A DNA stretch of 64,000 nucleotides, from positions 3,472,001-3,536,000 of the forward strand of contig NC_080672.1 of NCBI RefSeq assembly GCF_030247195.1. Reading direction: 5' to 3'. Below the pieces are notes generated by a model. It saw nothing but the letters and a program-made list of their open reading frames with translations, did not search any database and had not been told where the DNA came from. Source of the DNA: Topomyia yanbarensis. Lineage: Eukaryota; Arthropoda; Insecta; Diptera; Culicidae. Within the stretch, counting starts at the first letter, position 1. Every line of letters starts with the position of its first letter. Made by a program: the position numbers and the translations under genes. Shown in pieces: positions 11,734 to 23,104 of the stretch.

Positions 11734-13013
11734 TTTTGAAGCCGGCTGTCTCAGTCTTTTGAAAAATCAAAACAAGGGTTTCTTATTACCCGACGTTTCG
11801 GCCTTTTGGTGATGGCCTTTCTCAAGGGAAACTATGATTTTTTATTAGAGAGGAAATCATTAACATAAAAACATGACTACATGAAAATTACCTGGTATAA
11901 CATTGTGAACTTACTAAAGTTATTGTTTTTCGTCAAAAAGTCGCTGTCCGACCGTCCGGTGTCTGATGTATGTTTCTGGATGCATAAATCTGTGCTGAGT
12001 GCTAAAACAAAAACGAGTTTGCATTGGAATTAAATTTTGTATGTCACTGCTACACTACTTAACGTCCGTGTTTTGGAATATATTGATTTGATATGTAAAG
12101 CTTTTCTGAGTGTAGTGTTAGTATCACTAGAAGAGCTTTTAGATTTATTCCTTCTACTACAAGCAATGGATTTGGCAGAGTGTAAGATGCCAGCGTATGT
12201 GGTGTTAAGTCCCTGTACATCGGTGCGATGGTTTACGGTGTTGGTTGTGTTGGTGATGTGGCACATCTCCAACAGTGGTAAAGCCGATGATCGTAAAGAT
12301 CGATCGACTATTTTTGTTTTTCCAGAGCAAAACTGTGCCCCTGGCTGATGGTGTGATGAATGAGGGCTGTTTTCTCTCCCAGACTGGCAAGCTCTTGGTC
12401 TGCGTGTTCCGGCGGGTTGTTGATCAAGCTGGAGTATTTAGTGATATTTGACTTATGGCCACTAAGCCTTGTACGGAGCTGGTTTTTGATCATACCTAAA
12501 TATACCATACCACAGCCATTGCAAGGGATACTGTATATGACGTTGGATTGTTGCATTGGTTGTACGGGGTCTTTAACTTGTCGTAGTATGTTCTTGGTTG
12601 TTTTGATCGGTCTGTGGGCGAATTTCACTGTTGGGTAATCTACTCGGAGAGTTTCTGTGATGTGTTTGGTGAGACATGGAATGAACGGCAATGATCTGTA
12701 AACAATTTGTGGTGCTAATATGCTGGATACCGGCGGAAGATTGTTCGTGACTGCGGGTTGTGCGATAGAAGCATCCGCTGTGGATACGTTGGTGCTTGTT
12801 GTTTGCGTTTCTATTAGTGATGGGTCGTTGGCTATAGCAATTTTTGTATGAGATCTTTTGTATCTCAAAAAAAAAAAAAAGAAAAAGAAAAGGAGAAAGG
12901 CCATCACCAAAAGGCCGAAACGTCGGGTAATAAGAAACCCTTGTTTTGATTTTTCAAAAGACTGAGACAGCCGACTTCAAAATCTCCAACATAACAACCA
13001 GTCGTTGATCTAC
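11734..13013 (-). mobile_element. 5'-truncated Penelope-like retroelement
   Basis: A perfect 13-bp duplication, ATATCACAGTAAC, flanks the insert at 11721-11733 and 13014-13026, and the host repeat aligns across the empty site. Inside, 11736-11823 and 12893-12980 are inverted copies of an 88-bp terminal sequence that contains GGCCGAAACGTCGGGTAATA. Between them, on the minus strand, lies the end of a Penelope ORF with a GIY-YIG nuclease. Penelope elements characteristically carry terminal repeats in direct or inverted order. The reverse transcriptase is missing, so this copy cannot move alone. Confidence 0.88.
12030..12910 (-). pseudogene. Penelope ORF C-terminus with GIY-YIG endonuclease
   Basis: The main frame covers 12910 down to 12308. 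After a low-complexity start it shows LPFIPCLTKHITETLR, then the nuclease core NVIYSIPCNGCGMVYLGM and LRTRLSGHKSNI. In the family the second motif is usually YIG; here it is YLG. The frame is lost near 12310-12330, then resumes in another frame through LLEMCHITNTTNTVNHRTD down to 12030, the expected segment after the nuclease. Penelope proteins fuse an RT to this single-strand nicking domain; only the nuclease half remains here. One indel accounts for the frame break. Confidence 0.85.
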
Positions 13014-13372
13014 ATATCACAGTAACGTGATGACAAATTACGAAAATTTGCGACTAAGCTCCTGAAATCATGACCATCGTTTTAGTTGATATACTACAAA
13101 CCAGTGTATCCCCAAAGTATGAACAAGAATCATAACAAAAACTATACATGCCCAGGGAACAACCACAGTAACCCAACCAAAAATTGTAATTTAACGCCTT
13201 TTTCCTTTTTTGCGCGAGCTAGTTTTTTTTAAAATACTCATAGTTTCATGAATACGAGGATTATTATTCATAATTTCAGGAACTTGGCCCACGATTTTCA
13301 TAAATCGCTCAGTTCACGAAATCGCAATTTTTTGTTCATGAATTTATGAACGGATTTTTTTCCGTGCACTTT

Positions 13373-14780
13373 TGAACTTTTAATTACCAATTTAATTACC
13401 ATTTTTTGAAATTGTCAGTAAGAAAGTTTTTTTACAGATAATTTTCAAATTTATCAAGAATTTCTTTTATTTATTTATTATTTACTTATTTATTTCAAAC
13501 ATAAATTATATTGTTGTATTTATGTATGTTCGGTAACCGTTCATGGTTTCGTTTTTAAATAAAATATACCATGCGAAAATATTCGCTGAACATACTGTTT
13601 CAGACGAAAGGGCTTGTAACATTATAAACTCAATTTTTTACACTATGGCGAAAATCACCAGGCTACCCGCAAACGACGGAATCACCGATATTAATGATCA
13701 GCAAAGTTTTAGAGGAAATTAGAAAAGTTGACAAAATCAACGCTGAAATGCAAACAATAATGACTTCGCAAGACCCACTTTGTTCGACCTTAAATTCATC
13801 TCCAAGTAATCAGAATCGTGCCATCGCTTCCGGGGAATGACTCGGCATTGATCAGTATTCCCCGCAGTCTGTTCCCGGGGAGAAAAACCCCTTCCGAACT
13901 AACTAACTTTGAAGGATTTCGTCCCGTCGCGACAACGGCATGACAAAATCCAACTCATTTTCCGCGCCTACTAGTCACGATCTCGCGAAACTGCGCTGTG
14001 CTACGCAGACGAGAGTCAAGAAAGACATGACTCTCCACTTCAGCACAGCAAGCGTTATTTATGAAGCCGGATTAAAAAGTTTCCTGTCATTCCAGCGGGC
14101 GCGCATCTTCTTACTTTATAGTTGGCCCTTCATCGCTTTCGCTTGCTGTTTTTTTTTGCACCTCCACCAGGGATGGGATATTTTTTTCTCTCTGTCGCTA
14201 CACTGCCTGGGATGCAAGTGGAGAAGAATAGGGTGGCCGTGGAATATAAATTTAAAACGAAGTGTGCTGATGAAAAAGATGACGCGATGGATGCTGGAAA
14301 GTGTGGAAAAAGTTGCCGAGAAAAGAAAGTGAGCCGTGGTAACAAATTTTCCCTGTCAAGCGCTTGTTGATGCTTAGATACAACCGGATGGACGGAGTTA
14401 GAATAGGAGCGATGAGCGATGAAGATATTTTCTACTATTAATCAATCAAAAAACTCAGCGCCTAATTTATAGGCTTATTTAAAGCTTTGGCCTGTCTTTC
14501 GCTTTTAGCGAGAACTGTGACAAATCGAGCTGAAATGATTTGACAGATCTTCTAGGATTTATGGGTTAAGAACAGAGCGTTCCAGATATTCAGTAGCGTG
14601 AAAGTAATTCGCCAGTCTTTCTTTAGTTTGTTTGAGAGAATATTTCTTCGAAGGTGTCTCATTTGCATAGTTCAATAGGCAAATAAGACGATTAATTATG
14701 AATCCATTGCAACTATGTACTTATTTTAATAACATTTATCTTCGTTGAGTTTGTTTTGGAACAGGTGTTGAAAGTTTTTA
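13373..14780. other. intergenic stretch upstream of the secreted-protein gene
   Basis: No gene is supported. A short plus-strand frame near 13680-13840 reads like a coiled coil (SKVLEEIRKVDKINAEMQT) and may be a scrap of a retrotransposon ORF1, but it is too short to call. Frames near 13940-14370 have no recognisable domain. Confidence 0.4.
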
Positions 14781-14781
14781 A

Positions 14782-14816
14782 TATAAATACAGTTCGGAAA
14801 AAGCTCATCGATCAGT
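14782..14816 (+). promoter_or_regulatory. TATA box plus initiator of the secreted-protein gene
   Basis: TATAAATA lies at 14782-14789 and an arthropod-type initiator TCAGT lies at 14812-14816. The distance from the first T of the TATA box to the A of the initiator is 32 bases, the canonical spacing. Transcription from 14814 would give a 39-base leader before the ATG at 14853. This arrangement suggests a focused, tissue- or stage-specific promoter. Confidence 0.75.
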
Positions 14817-14852
14817 TGATATTCGGCACCAAGAATTGTAAGTCATCTGAAA

Positions 14853-16439
14853 ATGTGGAAGGCAATACCGTTGGTCGTTTTTCTGGTTCTACCAGCTCTA
14901 TTGGAGGCAAAGCCAGATCTGGCACTTCCGGTGTCGATGCTTGGAGTATCTACCGGAAGTTTGGATACCTCAGGAAACATCGTCTCCAATGTGGACCGGA
15001 TTCAATACATCCTGAATCAGTTTCAATCGATCGTCCAGAGTTTGTACAGCATCCAAACTCCTGAGCTGAGCAGTGCTGCGGATAATTTCCGTTTCGTAAT
15101 GGACAGTTTAGTCGTAGTGGGAAGCCCAATTTTTCAGGCTCTGTCGAGTGCTTCCAAGGTTTCTTCGGGGAATATCTCTCGAATTGTTAGAGGAATTGAG
15201 GATGACATCGATTACGCTGTAGCCTTGCACGAGGTTCACGTGCAGTTGGTCAATGAAACAAGACAAATTCTAGGAGAAAATTCAACGAATTATTTCAACG
15301 AAGCTCTGAACAGTTTAGTGGATAATGTTGAAAGTTTTGTAGCTCCGTTATATACCATAAAAACTGCTGTCGAGGGAATTCAAAGCCAAAAATCGTTATC
15401 TCGAGATGAAATTAAAGCTCGGTTACCGAACGAAGCCATAAAAGAATTGAACGCTGCCCTCAGGGAGTACATCAGAATAGGAGATGCAGCCGTCCCGCAG
15501 ATACGATCGGTGGTAAGTCGAGTTCAGACGGTGGACAATTTTCTCATTCGCTTGTCGGCCGTAGTCAGTCAGCAACGCCAGTATTTGAACTCAAGCTTGG
15601 CACGTATATCTCCTTACTTGGAATCAAATGTAATCAGTCGGTTCCGCAGCAGTCTCTCATCGCTAAGCTCGCAGGTCACCCAGCGAAGTGGAAGACTTTC
15701 CGTGACTCTGTCCAACCTGTTCCTGATGGAATCGGAAGTTTTGAGGGTAGCTGCCAATCAAACGATTCCCGCAATTCAAGCATTCGCCATGAACATTTCC
15801 AACGACGCAAATGCCGTTTTGCAGCAAATTGCGCAGTTAACAGTTAATCAAAGTTTACCCTACATCGTACTGAACGAGACCGAGCGATTGTTGAACGAAG
15901 CATCACGCGGATTATCTTTAGCGATGACGCAACGTATCCCACGAGCGGACACTTGCTACTCTCAACACAACTACGACTTCGACCGTATTCCCCGGATGGT
16001 TTACAGCCAATCGTACTCCTGCGTGTGGGACACGGCGTCTGATTTGTCCGCGGTGGCCATAAATCTCAACTACATAATTCAATTGGCTCTGATTGACCTG
16101 AACAGTGGACTGCAGGCGGTAGAACGGTGCGCTGGTTTGGTGTCGAGAAGTTCTCCGGCGTTGACCAAGTATCAGGCCTCCGTTTGTCTGGATAATGCGA
16201 GGAGATTCATCAGTAATAGGCGAGTGTACGCACAGCAGATGGCTAACTATCAGGTTCTACTGGGGAACGAGATTTCGTACAGCGCTCAGCGGTATAACTT
16301 CTGTATGATGAACACACTAAGCCAGGCGCAGGCTCAAATTTCCTATCTGGATGCGGCGGTTAATCAATGCTTGAACATTACTCAAGTCGTAACACCGATG
16401 AAGTGGTGGGGCAAGCTATCGATTGGGTTCGGCAAATAG
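14853..16439 (+). CDS. secreted Cys/N-glycan protein of unknown function, 528 aa
   Basis: An intact intronless frame. Residues 1-19 form a signal peptide (hydrophobic core PLVVFLVLPAL, likely cleavage after LEA). No later membrane segment is evident, so the product is predicted to be secreted. The middle, about 45-360, is rich in heptad-like helices with nine NxS/T glycosylation sites. All six cysteines are in the last third (368, 390, 426, 445, 484, 506), consistent with three disulfides in a compact C-terminal domain. I do not recognise the family; a mosquito-restricted secreted protein is plausible. The start is chosen because it directly precedes the signal peptide, has A at -3 and lies 39 bases from the predicted transcription start. 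Codon use is more balanced in GC than the surroundings. Confidence 0.85.
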   Translation: MWKAIPLVVFLVLPALLEAKPDLALPVSMLGVSTGSLDTSGNIVSNVDRIQYILNQFQSIVQSLYSIQTPELSSAADNFRFVMDSLVVVGSPIFQALSSASKVSSGNISRIVRGIEDDIDYAVALHEVHVQLVNETRQILGENSTNYFNEALNSLVDNVESFVAPLYTIKTAVEGIQSQKSLSRDEIKARLPNEAIKELNAALREYIRIGDAAVPQIRSVVSRVQTVDNFLIRLSAVVSQQRQYLNSSLARISPYLESNVISRFRSSLSSLSSQVTQRSGRLSVTLSNLFLMESEVLRVAANQTIPAIQAFAMNISNDANAVLQQIAQLTVNQSLPYIVLNETERLLNEASRGLSLAMTQRIPRADTCYSQHNYDFDRIPRMVYSQSYSCVWDTASDLSAVAINLNYIIQLALIDLNSGLQAVERCAGLVSRSSPALTKYQASVCLDNARRFISNRRVYAQQMANYQVLLGNEISYSAQRYNFCMMNTLSQAQAQISYLDAAVNQCLNITQVVTPMKWWGKLSIGFGK

Positions 16440-16548
16440 GCTGGGAGTTGACTTGAAAACTAGCAAAGTTTTATTCTGCTAATACTTCTAATTGGAATAG
16501 TTAAATCGGTAAATATTTTTTGCTTTCTATTGTAAATATAAAAATTGA

Positions 16549-16554
16549 AATAAA
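16549..16554 (+). promoter_or_regulatory. polyadenylation signal AATAAA
   Basis: AATAAA lies 110 bases after the stop codon of the secreted-protein gene. It is the first such hexamer downstream and completes a compact transcription unit. Confidence 0.65.
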
Positions 16555-16932
16555 GACTAAGATGGACTTTGCACTAAGCCGAGTCTGTACAATATTTTCA
16601 ATGAATAGAGCAGGGCATATTTTCAGTGATTTTGAAATATTTGCAGGGCCGGCGGAACACGTGGGTAGTATGGGTAGTACTACCCACTCGAAAATTGTAG
16701 AGGGGGGAATTACCCACTCGAAAGTTTGGAACATAACCTGAGATTAACCGCGCATAAAATTCATGCGTCTGAAATTTTCGACTAATTTCTTTGCTTTACA
16801 ATTTAAATTTCTTGAAAATATGGCATAATAATTTGGGTTTGCTTGAAATTTGAAATTATTTTTTATATTTCTACTAAGGGTGCATTTTGACATTAGACTG
16901 CCCAGGAAAACAATGAATTTTTTAAAACGTAG

Positions 16933-18040
16933 TCGGCCCACCCCTGATTCGATTCCTAGTCCCACCAGGAGTACTTGCACCAAATTTGAAGCAAATCGGA
17001 CAAGTCTAGCTATCGGACCAACGTGCCTGAAGTTTGTGTGGGATTTTTCGACAATTTACATGGAGAAAACCCTCTAACTCGCATTTTTGCCGCTAGATGG
17101 CAGTGCATGTATCGTATTATCACTGTAAGTGAAAATAAGAAAGATAATTTAATTGTCTAAAACTTTGCCAAAGACTGCTAGTGATTCCGCCTTGGTTAAA
17201 GAAGTTATTAAACTTTTAACGAAGTGATGTCTGAGTCAGTTTTGCATGGGGCCTAGCAGTGCATGGTTGTGTAGCTGTAATCGATTCCCACAAACTATGC
17301 ATTTTTGTGAAATAATCGATAGGTTTAGCCCAATAGTATGTTCAGAAGAATTATAAGACATAATACGAATTATGTTTTGGTTGGAAAATTTTAGTTCCAA
17401 CTATGACCGCATAGAGGGCGCCAATAATAACTTTTCATAGAAGAGAGATAGACTATCAAGATGTTCGAAAGAATTATTGGAAAATGCCTGTTCTACAACT
17501 TTGTGGAAGACACCTAATTTCTATCTCTTTCCGTTGAAAAGTTAGTGTTGGCGCCCTCTACGTGGTGAAATGTGGAACTGAAACGTTGTAACCAAAATAT
17601 GGCTCGTATTATTTACTACAATTCTTCTGAATATATCATAGAGTTAAATCTGACGGTTATTTCACAAAAATGTTTAGTTCGCGCAAATCGAGTACTGATA
17701 CACAACCATGCACTGCTAGGCCCTATGCAAAACTGACTCAGACATCACTTCACTAAAAGCTTAATAACTTCTTTTAACAAAGCCGAATTCACTAGCAGTC
17801 TTCGGCAAAATTGTAGACAATTAAATTATCTTTCTTATTTTCACTTACAGTGATAATGCGATACATACAGTGCCACCTAGCGGTAAAAATGCGAGTTAGT
17901 GGGTTTTCTCCATGTAAATTGTCGAAAAATCCTATACAAACTTCAGGCACGTTGGTCCGGTAGCTAGACTTGTCCGATTTGCTTCAAATTTGGTGCAAGT
18001 ACTCCTGGTGGGACTAGGAATCGAATCAGGGGTGGGCCGA
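16933..18040. repeat. 1.1-kb palindrome (foldback element)
   Basis: The two halves are reverse complements of about 550 bp each, centred near 17486, with almost no spacer. The ends read TCGGCCCACCCCTGATTCG on both strands, and TAG flanks both sides. Matching landmarks include GCACGTTGGTCC, CACTTACAGTGATAAT, GCATGGTTGTGTA and GGCGCC near the centre. Identity is about 85 to 90 percent by eye, so the arms have diverged. No ORF is present. A read-through transcript would form a very long hairpin. Confidence 0.85.
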
Positions 18041-18049
18041 TAGGGGTCA

Positions 18050-18910
18050 TTTTTTTTTCCTGTCACTCTAATCTAAATCTTAACACAAGGAGTTCAGATC
18101 GATACACAAAAAATAATATTGCAAATTTATTCAGATTAAAGGATGCAGATTTAAAGTACTACCCAGTAGCTTATAATTTTTTAAGAAGAACAATTATTTG
18201 ATTACAAATTGAAACAAGGAGAAACATTAGTAGGCATTTTATAAGGAAGGCAAACGACACACGATTGATTCCAACATCAGTAGCAGAGACCGTATCAGGG
18301 AAAGTGAGGAGAGGGCGGACAACGATGACAGGCTAAAAGGAAATTAAATTCGCAACTTTTTAGCAAACGGAAGATCACTGTCAGGACATCATGAACCGGA
18401 TCGCCGACTTGTATCCTTGGATCCGCTGGGAACTCTTGGGATCAGTTTTCCAGGTAGCTGTTAGCATATCACCCGAAAGAGAAGAAGATAGACATATAGG
18501 AGAGATCGAGGATAGACAGCACATCTCGAACTGGAACGGGACCGAATTGGATTCGTTTAACGGACATCTGGCGCTGGGACGCTAGGTGCACGACCAGACA
18601 ACATGTTTGATGTCGCGATAAACGTTACCACAAGCGCAGAGACCGCTCTCCACGACCTCAATTCGCCTTCAATATATAATGATTGGACATGCCTCGAGAT
18701 ATCACCCGAAGGAAGTCACGATCTTCATCCATCCTTTTTAACTAAGGTTTGTTGATGTCTTTGGGATTCCTAAACTTCCTTGTCCCACAAAATTAGCAAA
18801 TTTTTGAGCGTCCTCTGAAAAGAAATACTGTAAAAATCGTTGAGGCTATGCAATCTTTCATAAATACCGCCTTCTAATGCCTAAGTGTCCGCCTTCTCAT
18901 TGCTATTCTA
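18050..18910 (-). pseudogene. Loa-like LINE ORF2 C-terminal remnant
   Basis: Minus-strand frames contain GNEKADT (the RNase H end motif) near 18905, then YERLHSLNDFY, then a zinc-knuckle region CACGNVYRDIKHVVWSC near 18600-18660. The same order of motifs occurs in the copy at 23105-23893. Stops and frame changes are frequent. It lies inside the hAT-like element next to the palindrome. Confidence 0.6.
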
Positions 18911-19569
18911 ATCTAAATGTCTCCTTTCTCATTACCCAGAATGGAGTAATGCGAAAAAACTCAAACGAATGTTTGTATCTGGTAATCTGGTACGATTTTT
19001 CAGATATAGCACTCATGAACTCCCGTATTTTGCCTACGAAAAACAAGGAGTGCGAACGGAGAGCCTCCTTGAAACATTAACGATGTGGGCATGATCGTTG
19101 ATAAGTAAATATGTGGGGAAAACTGTTTGCAGCACAGCCTCTTTTATGATTGCCCTCACCAATACTGTCATAATATTTAGCATAGAAGCTATTCATAGCT
19201 CTTATCATCTGACGAACGTTACGGTGATATTCGCACTCAAATGCTTAGGGTGCGCATTTTTGCTGTCAGATAAATTTGATTAAAGAACAACCATGACACA
19301 GTATTATCATTTCATCGCGTACGTCTAACGTTTGAATGTGGATCTGTTGCGGCCGAAAAAGCACTCATGGTTCCGTGTATTCCGATCAAAGTTTAAATCA
19401 AGTACACAACATAGAACTGCCACCATAGATGAAATATTGTTTCTCACGTTATCCGTCGACGAACCGGTGCCAATAACCGAGTTTTTCAGCTTTCATCAAG
19501 TTTTTCATTTGCGTTTCTAACGTCGCGTATATACGGAAAAAATCAAATTGAAAAAGCCCTTATAGGACT

Positions 19570-20930
19570 TTCACATACAATTCTGAGCACTCTTTGCCCA
19601 CCATGAAGTGGGAGACCGTCCACGGTTGTTTGCGCAGGGTACTCGTTTCATCTGATCTTTTACCGCAGCGTAGAGAATCAAAACCTTGTGCGCTTCCACC
19701 GGATGAATTTCTTGTTTTGATTCAATTGTTTCGGATGTAGCGGACGCACAGCTCTTTCAATCAATAGGCACACTAATTGTAGCGAGGTTGAATATAACGA
19801 TAAATCTAACGTACTTGACCGCGCTAGTGGAGTAGGCATTCGTGTCCTTTCCACCGTATTCTAGAGGATCATATTGAAATTGTTGCGAATATCATTCAGT
19901 AAGATAGATCGGTTATCATCGTAAAGACAACCCAACAGCATACCGTAGGAGTTGAAGTCTTCTAGAACCTGCTGGGGTGTGATGTATATTGGTATGTTGG
20001 AACAATGCCAATAAGCCTTTGCCTTTGATACGGATTTGACAACGGACAACTTCCATACCTGGTATCGAGCAAAGGCTAATTCGATCTTCTTTTTTTCAAA
20101 GGCTAATCCGATTGAAATAATAGCACGGTTTGATCCCAAAAACGCTTCTTCATAGTCTTTTCTCGATCCTGGCGAATAATTTTAAAATTAAGGACGATCT
20201 ACATTCTAGGACAATAATAGGATTGAAATCTAAAGACACTTGGAGTTTTGGATGTCCCACGGGGACTTCCCGAAACAAGGACCCACTTATTTCGGTTTTG
20301 TAAAAGCATCCATCAAGAGACACTCTCAAGCCTTTACGAGGAAGCTTAGGAGAGGAAATGATTCTGCCCTTTCAAAAATTTATAGGCGCATTATTTTTTA
20401 TGCGGGATATGTCGACAGTTCATTAGGAGTCTCTCTTCAGAAGGAGAACTTTTTATGATTTTCTCCGTATTTTCCACACCATGCCTTGTTTCTACAATTC
20501 TATGGCTCATTGATTGCAACGACCACAGTTCATGCCCCGCGGCACAAAAAGACAAACAGGTAGACAAGCCCGGTTCAAAAGAACAAAGTTTGGAAGGACA
20601 GATCCTTCGAAAGGCACGAAATGAGGCTGATGAAAAATAAATTGTTTTCTTATACTCCTCGATTTTTGCCTAACACAATTACTTGCATACCAGAATTTTC
20701 ACTATACTTAAAGCCCCTCATTACACCATCAATCTCTACTTCCCGGGCGGGTACGTAGATAATATATTTCTTCGTATACAGTCGAGTGTTGTTTAATTAG
20801 ATCATGCGATATATCAATGATATTAAATGGCTTATCTTTGGCCCGGAAGTAGACTATCCAGGAGCCGGTTATATTAGATGGATATAATTAGTTACGAAAA
20901 GGAGATTTATCGACATTATTTTTGGCATTA
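19570..20930 (-). pseudogene. Loa-like LINE ORF1 and linker remnant
   Basis: DNA words shared with 34340-35700 in the same order (GAGCACTCTTTGCCCACCATG, TGGAGTTTTGGATGTCC, CACAATTACTTGCATACC against their counterparts) mark this as the 5' half of the same LINE family on the minus strand. Short frames cover an RRM-like ORF1 piece near 19861-20139. Most of the endonuclease and RT is absent, so the element has a large internal deletion before the RNase H remnant at 18050-18910. The stretch 18911-19569 between them is unassigned. Confidence 0.5.
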
Positions 20931-20974
20931 CTACCCACTCGGGTCAAAAGTGTTCCTCCGGCCATGAATAGTTG

Positions 20975-23089
20975 TGTGCACTGCGGTACTTTCTCGCACA
21001 AGAAATTACATTTCCACCGATGATCATGGATTATCCCGATGGTCTTTAAGCACAAATCTTCTCGACTTTACGTCAACCTGCAATCATAGTCGTAGCGTGG
21101 TCTTTTGACGCCCTTGGCGGAGTCTCAGTTTTGCGCCCGATTGGCGTTTACTTTTGCTTTCTTTTTCAATAATTTGTGTACATGTAAATTGCACACCTAT
21201 CCCCTGCTTCATTAATGTTTGACTGTCGTTCAATTCAATTCAGCCACAAACAACATAAACATAACATGAACATAAAATTTAATAACCGAACGCACGTCAA
21301 CAGCATGAGCACCTCGAAAAAAGTTTCATTACAAAATTTTAGCTCTATGTCAAATGTCTTAGAAATGCATGAAACAGTTGGATCTTGTATCTTCTTGTAA
21401 AAAAATTGATTCCGATATTTTTAGTTTTTAAACTGAGATTTTCAAATAAAAATGAAGAAAATTGTTTTTTTTTTCGAATTGACACCAGATTTCGACATTT
21501 CACAAATTTCTGAAACATTGAGCATACAAAAATCAACAACAAAAAACTGCATTTCCAAACTCAAGTTCCATCTCAATTCAATATTTTTCCTTGCATCATA
21601 AATGCATTTTGTTCATCATTATCATTTCAGATCTCGACGCTTCATGACATTGTTTTCGATTGCGTTCAAATTTTGCATGGGGAATTTTTTTTTTCGAAAT
21701 GCAATGCTTTTGAGGTGTGTCCGGTTTAAAAATTTAGGATGACCATACATATTGGCACTCTACCGTATTTCGAGAAGTTATATTTTCTAATATAAAATAA
21801 GTTGGATATATCGAGTGAAGATAGATTACATTGTTTCTTTATTCAGACTTGTCTTTCAAATTATATCCCCCATGATTGCTACAGTTTTAACTTTGCGTCT
21901 GGCTCTAGGCGCGTGCATAAATGAACTCTCCTGAAATGACCCAAATGATCTTAAAATGGATGTCGAACAAGTTTCGTCATCGAAGACTCCAAGTTTCCAT
22001 TTCAAAGCAAACACATTGAACTGGGTTCGACCGTATCCGATCTTCTTTCGGATCAAAGATATTCCGCTAACTATTCAAATATTCCGCAAGATGCAGAAAT
22101 ATTCAGCTGTGCCAGATATGCCGAAAGTTCATTTAGATAAGCTCAGAATTGTGAAATTTCATCTAAAACAAACAAGACTCTTATATGGAACTAACACGTT
22201 TACATACCCGCTCACAAAGTTTAGATCGATGGTGTAGTTATCGATTTGAACTTGGTATGCGTGAATCTACTGAAGGAAGTTTCAAAGATCCCTTGCTTCA
22301 GTGAGTGAAGATTTTGAATGCCAATCGCACCGGACGGGACAAAATGGTGTGTCCCTTCAAACTAGTATCGGGGTGCAATTGGCGAGACTGCTTTGCTTCT
22401 TCTTCGACAGGGATCGTCTGTATGATCGGTTGTTAGTACCGCGCGTCATGCATGCAGTATTGTACTAACTACAAGCAAATGGGTCTTTGTAGCAATATTT
22501 TTTTTCTCTCTTGAGAGGCTGTTACTTTTTTCTCTCTTAAAAGACTGAGGAAGCTCTGCCATTTGATCCGGAGCAAACACAAGGAGTTTCCAACGCTAGT
22601 AGAAACACCGAAAATCTCATGAGATATTTCAACCAGAGAATCAACGTAGTGCATGATTGGATCTAGGTTGGGAACAGGCAATTTTGTGATATTGCGGAAC
22701 TCCTGCCGACATCGAGAAGACTTCAATTTTCGCGGCACGGTATGGAATTATTTTTTCGATAATAATTAATCTAGCTCACTCTACAATCTACAGCTTTAAT
22801 AAGGTGGCCTGCTGTACTGCACATGACCACATTTCCTATGTTTCTATGAGCGGAAAAATTTGCAATATTTTTCGCTAATTATTTTTGTTGAAATTTGAAA
22901 TCTTTGTTGTGTTTGTTGTTCATTCTGGATTAACAGGACCGTAGCGTAGTCGTATGGTGCCTTTGGTAGAGTCTCTGTAATACGCCTTTTTGCTTCTTTT
23001 TCAGTTCGACTTTCGAACAATAATTTTGTGTTTACCTGGGAATGATACTCCTATCCTTTTTTTATGACTTAACCTCAATTATTTTATGA
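20975..23089. other. non-coding stretch, no gene recognised
   Basis: Several short open frames occur but none shows a domain. The phrase GTAGCGTGGTCTTTTGACGCCC near 21096 resembles GTAGCGTAGTCGTATGGTGCC near 22933, hinting at LINE 3'-flank debris. Nothing else can be supported. Confidence 0.4.
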
Positions 23090-23104
23090 AGCAGAACAAA
23101 GATT

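Larger units (their letters stand above)
11401..13372. repeat. degenerate tandem/dispersed repeat interrupted by the Penelope-like element
   Basis: The phrase AATAAAATATCAC followed by ACGTGA-type words recurs at about 11427, 11603 and 11716. The sequence resumes at 13021 with the same order (GTGATGACAAATTACG, then GACTAAGCTCCTGAAATCATG). Excluding 11734-13026, the two flanks align as one repeat unit. The right margin near 13360 has TTTTTTTCCGTGCAC, seen inverted at 40671. Likely an old non-autonomous DNA element. Confidence 0.5.
16644..20966. mobile_element. hAT-like composite element
   Basis: The left end reads CAGGGCCGGCGGAACAC. The reverse complement of the right end reads CATGGCCGGAGGAACAC, two mismatches in 17. 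The flanking 8-mers are AATATTTG (16636-16643) and AATAGTTG (20967-20974), one mismatch. CAGGG-type ends and 8-bp duplications fit the hAT superfamily. GTGGGTAGTA repeats sit inside both ends. No transposase is visible; the interior now holds a palindrome and LINE debris that entered later. Confidence 0.55.

Noticed and set aside
13940..14370. Small plus-strand frames before the secreted-protein gene as a separate gene
   Set aside because: They overlap in different frames, show no domain or signal peptide with a coherent continuation, and lie upstream of a clear core promoter.
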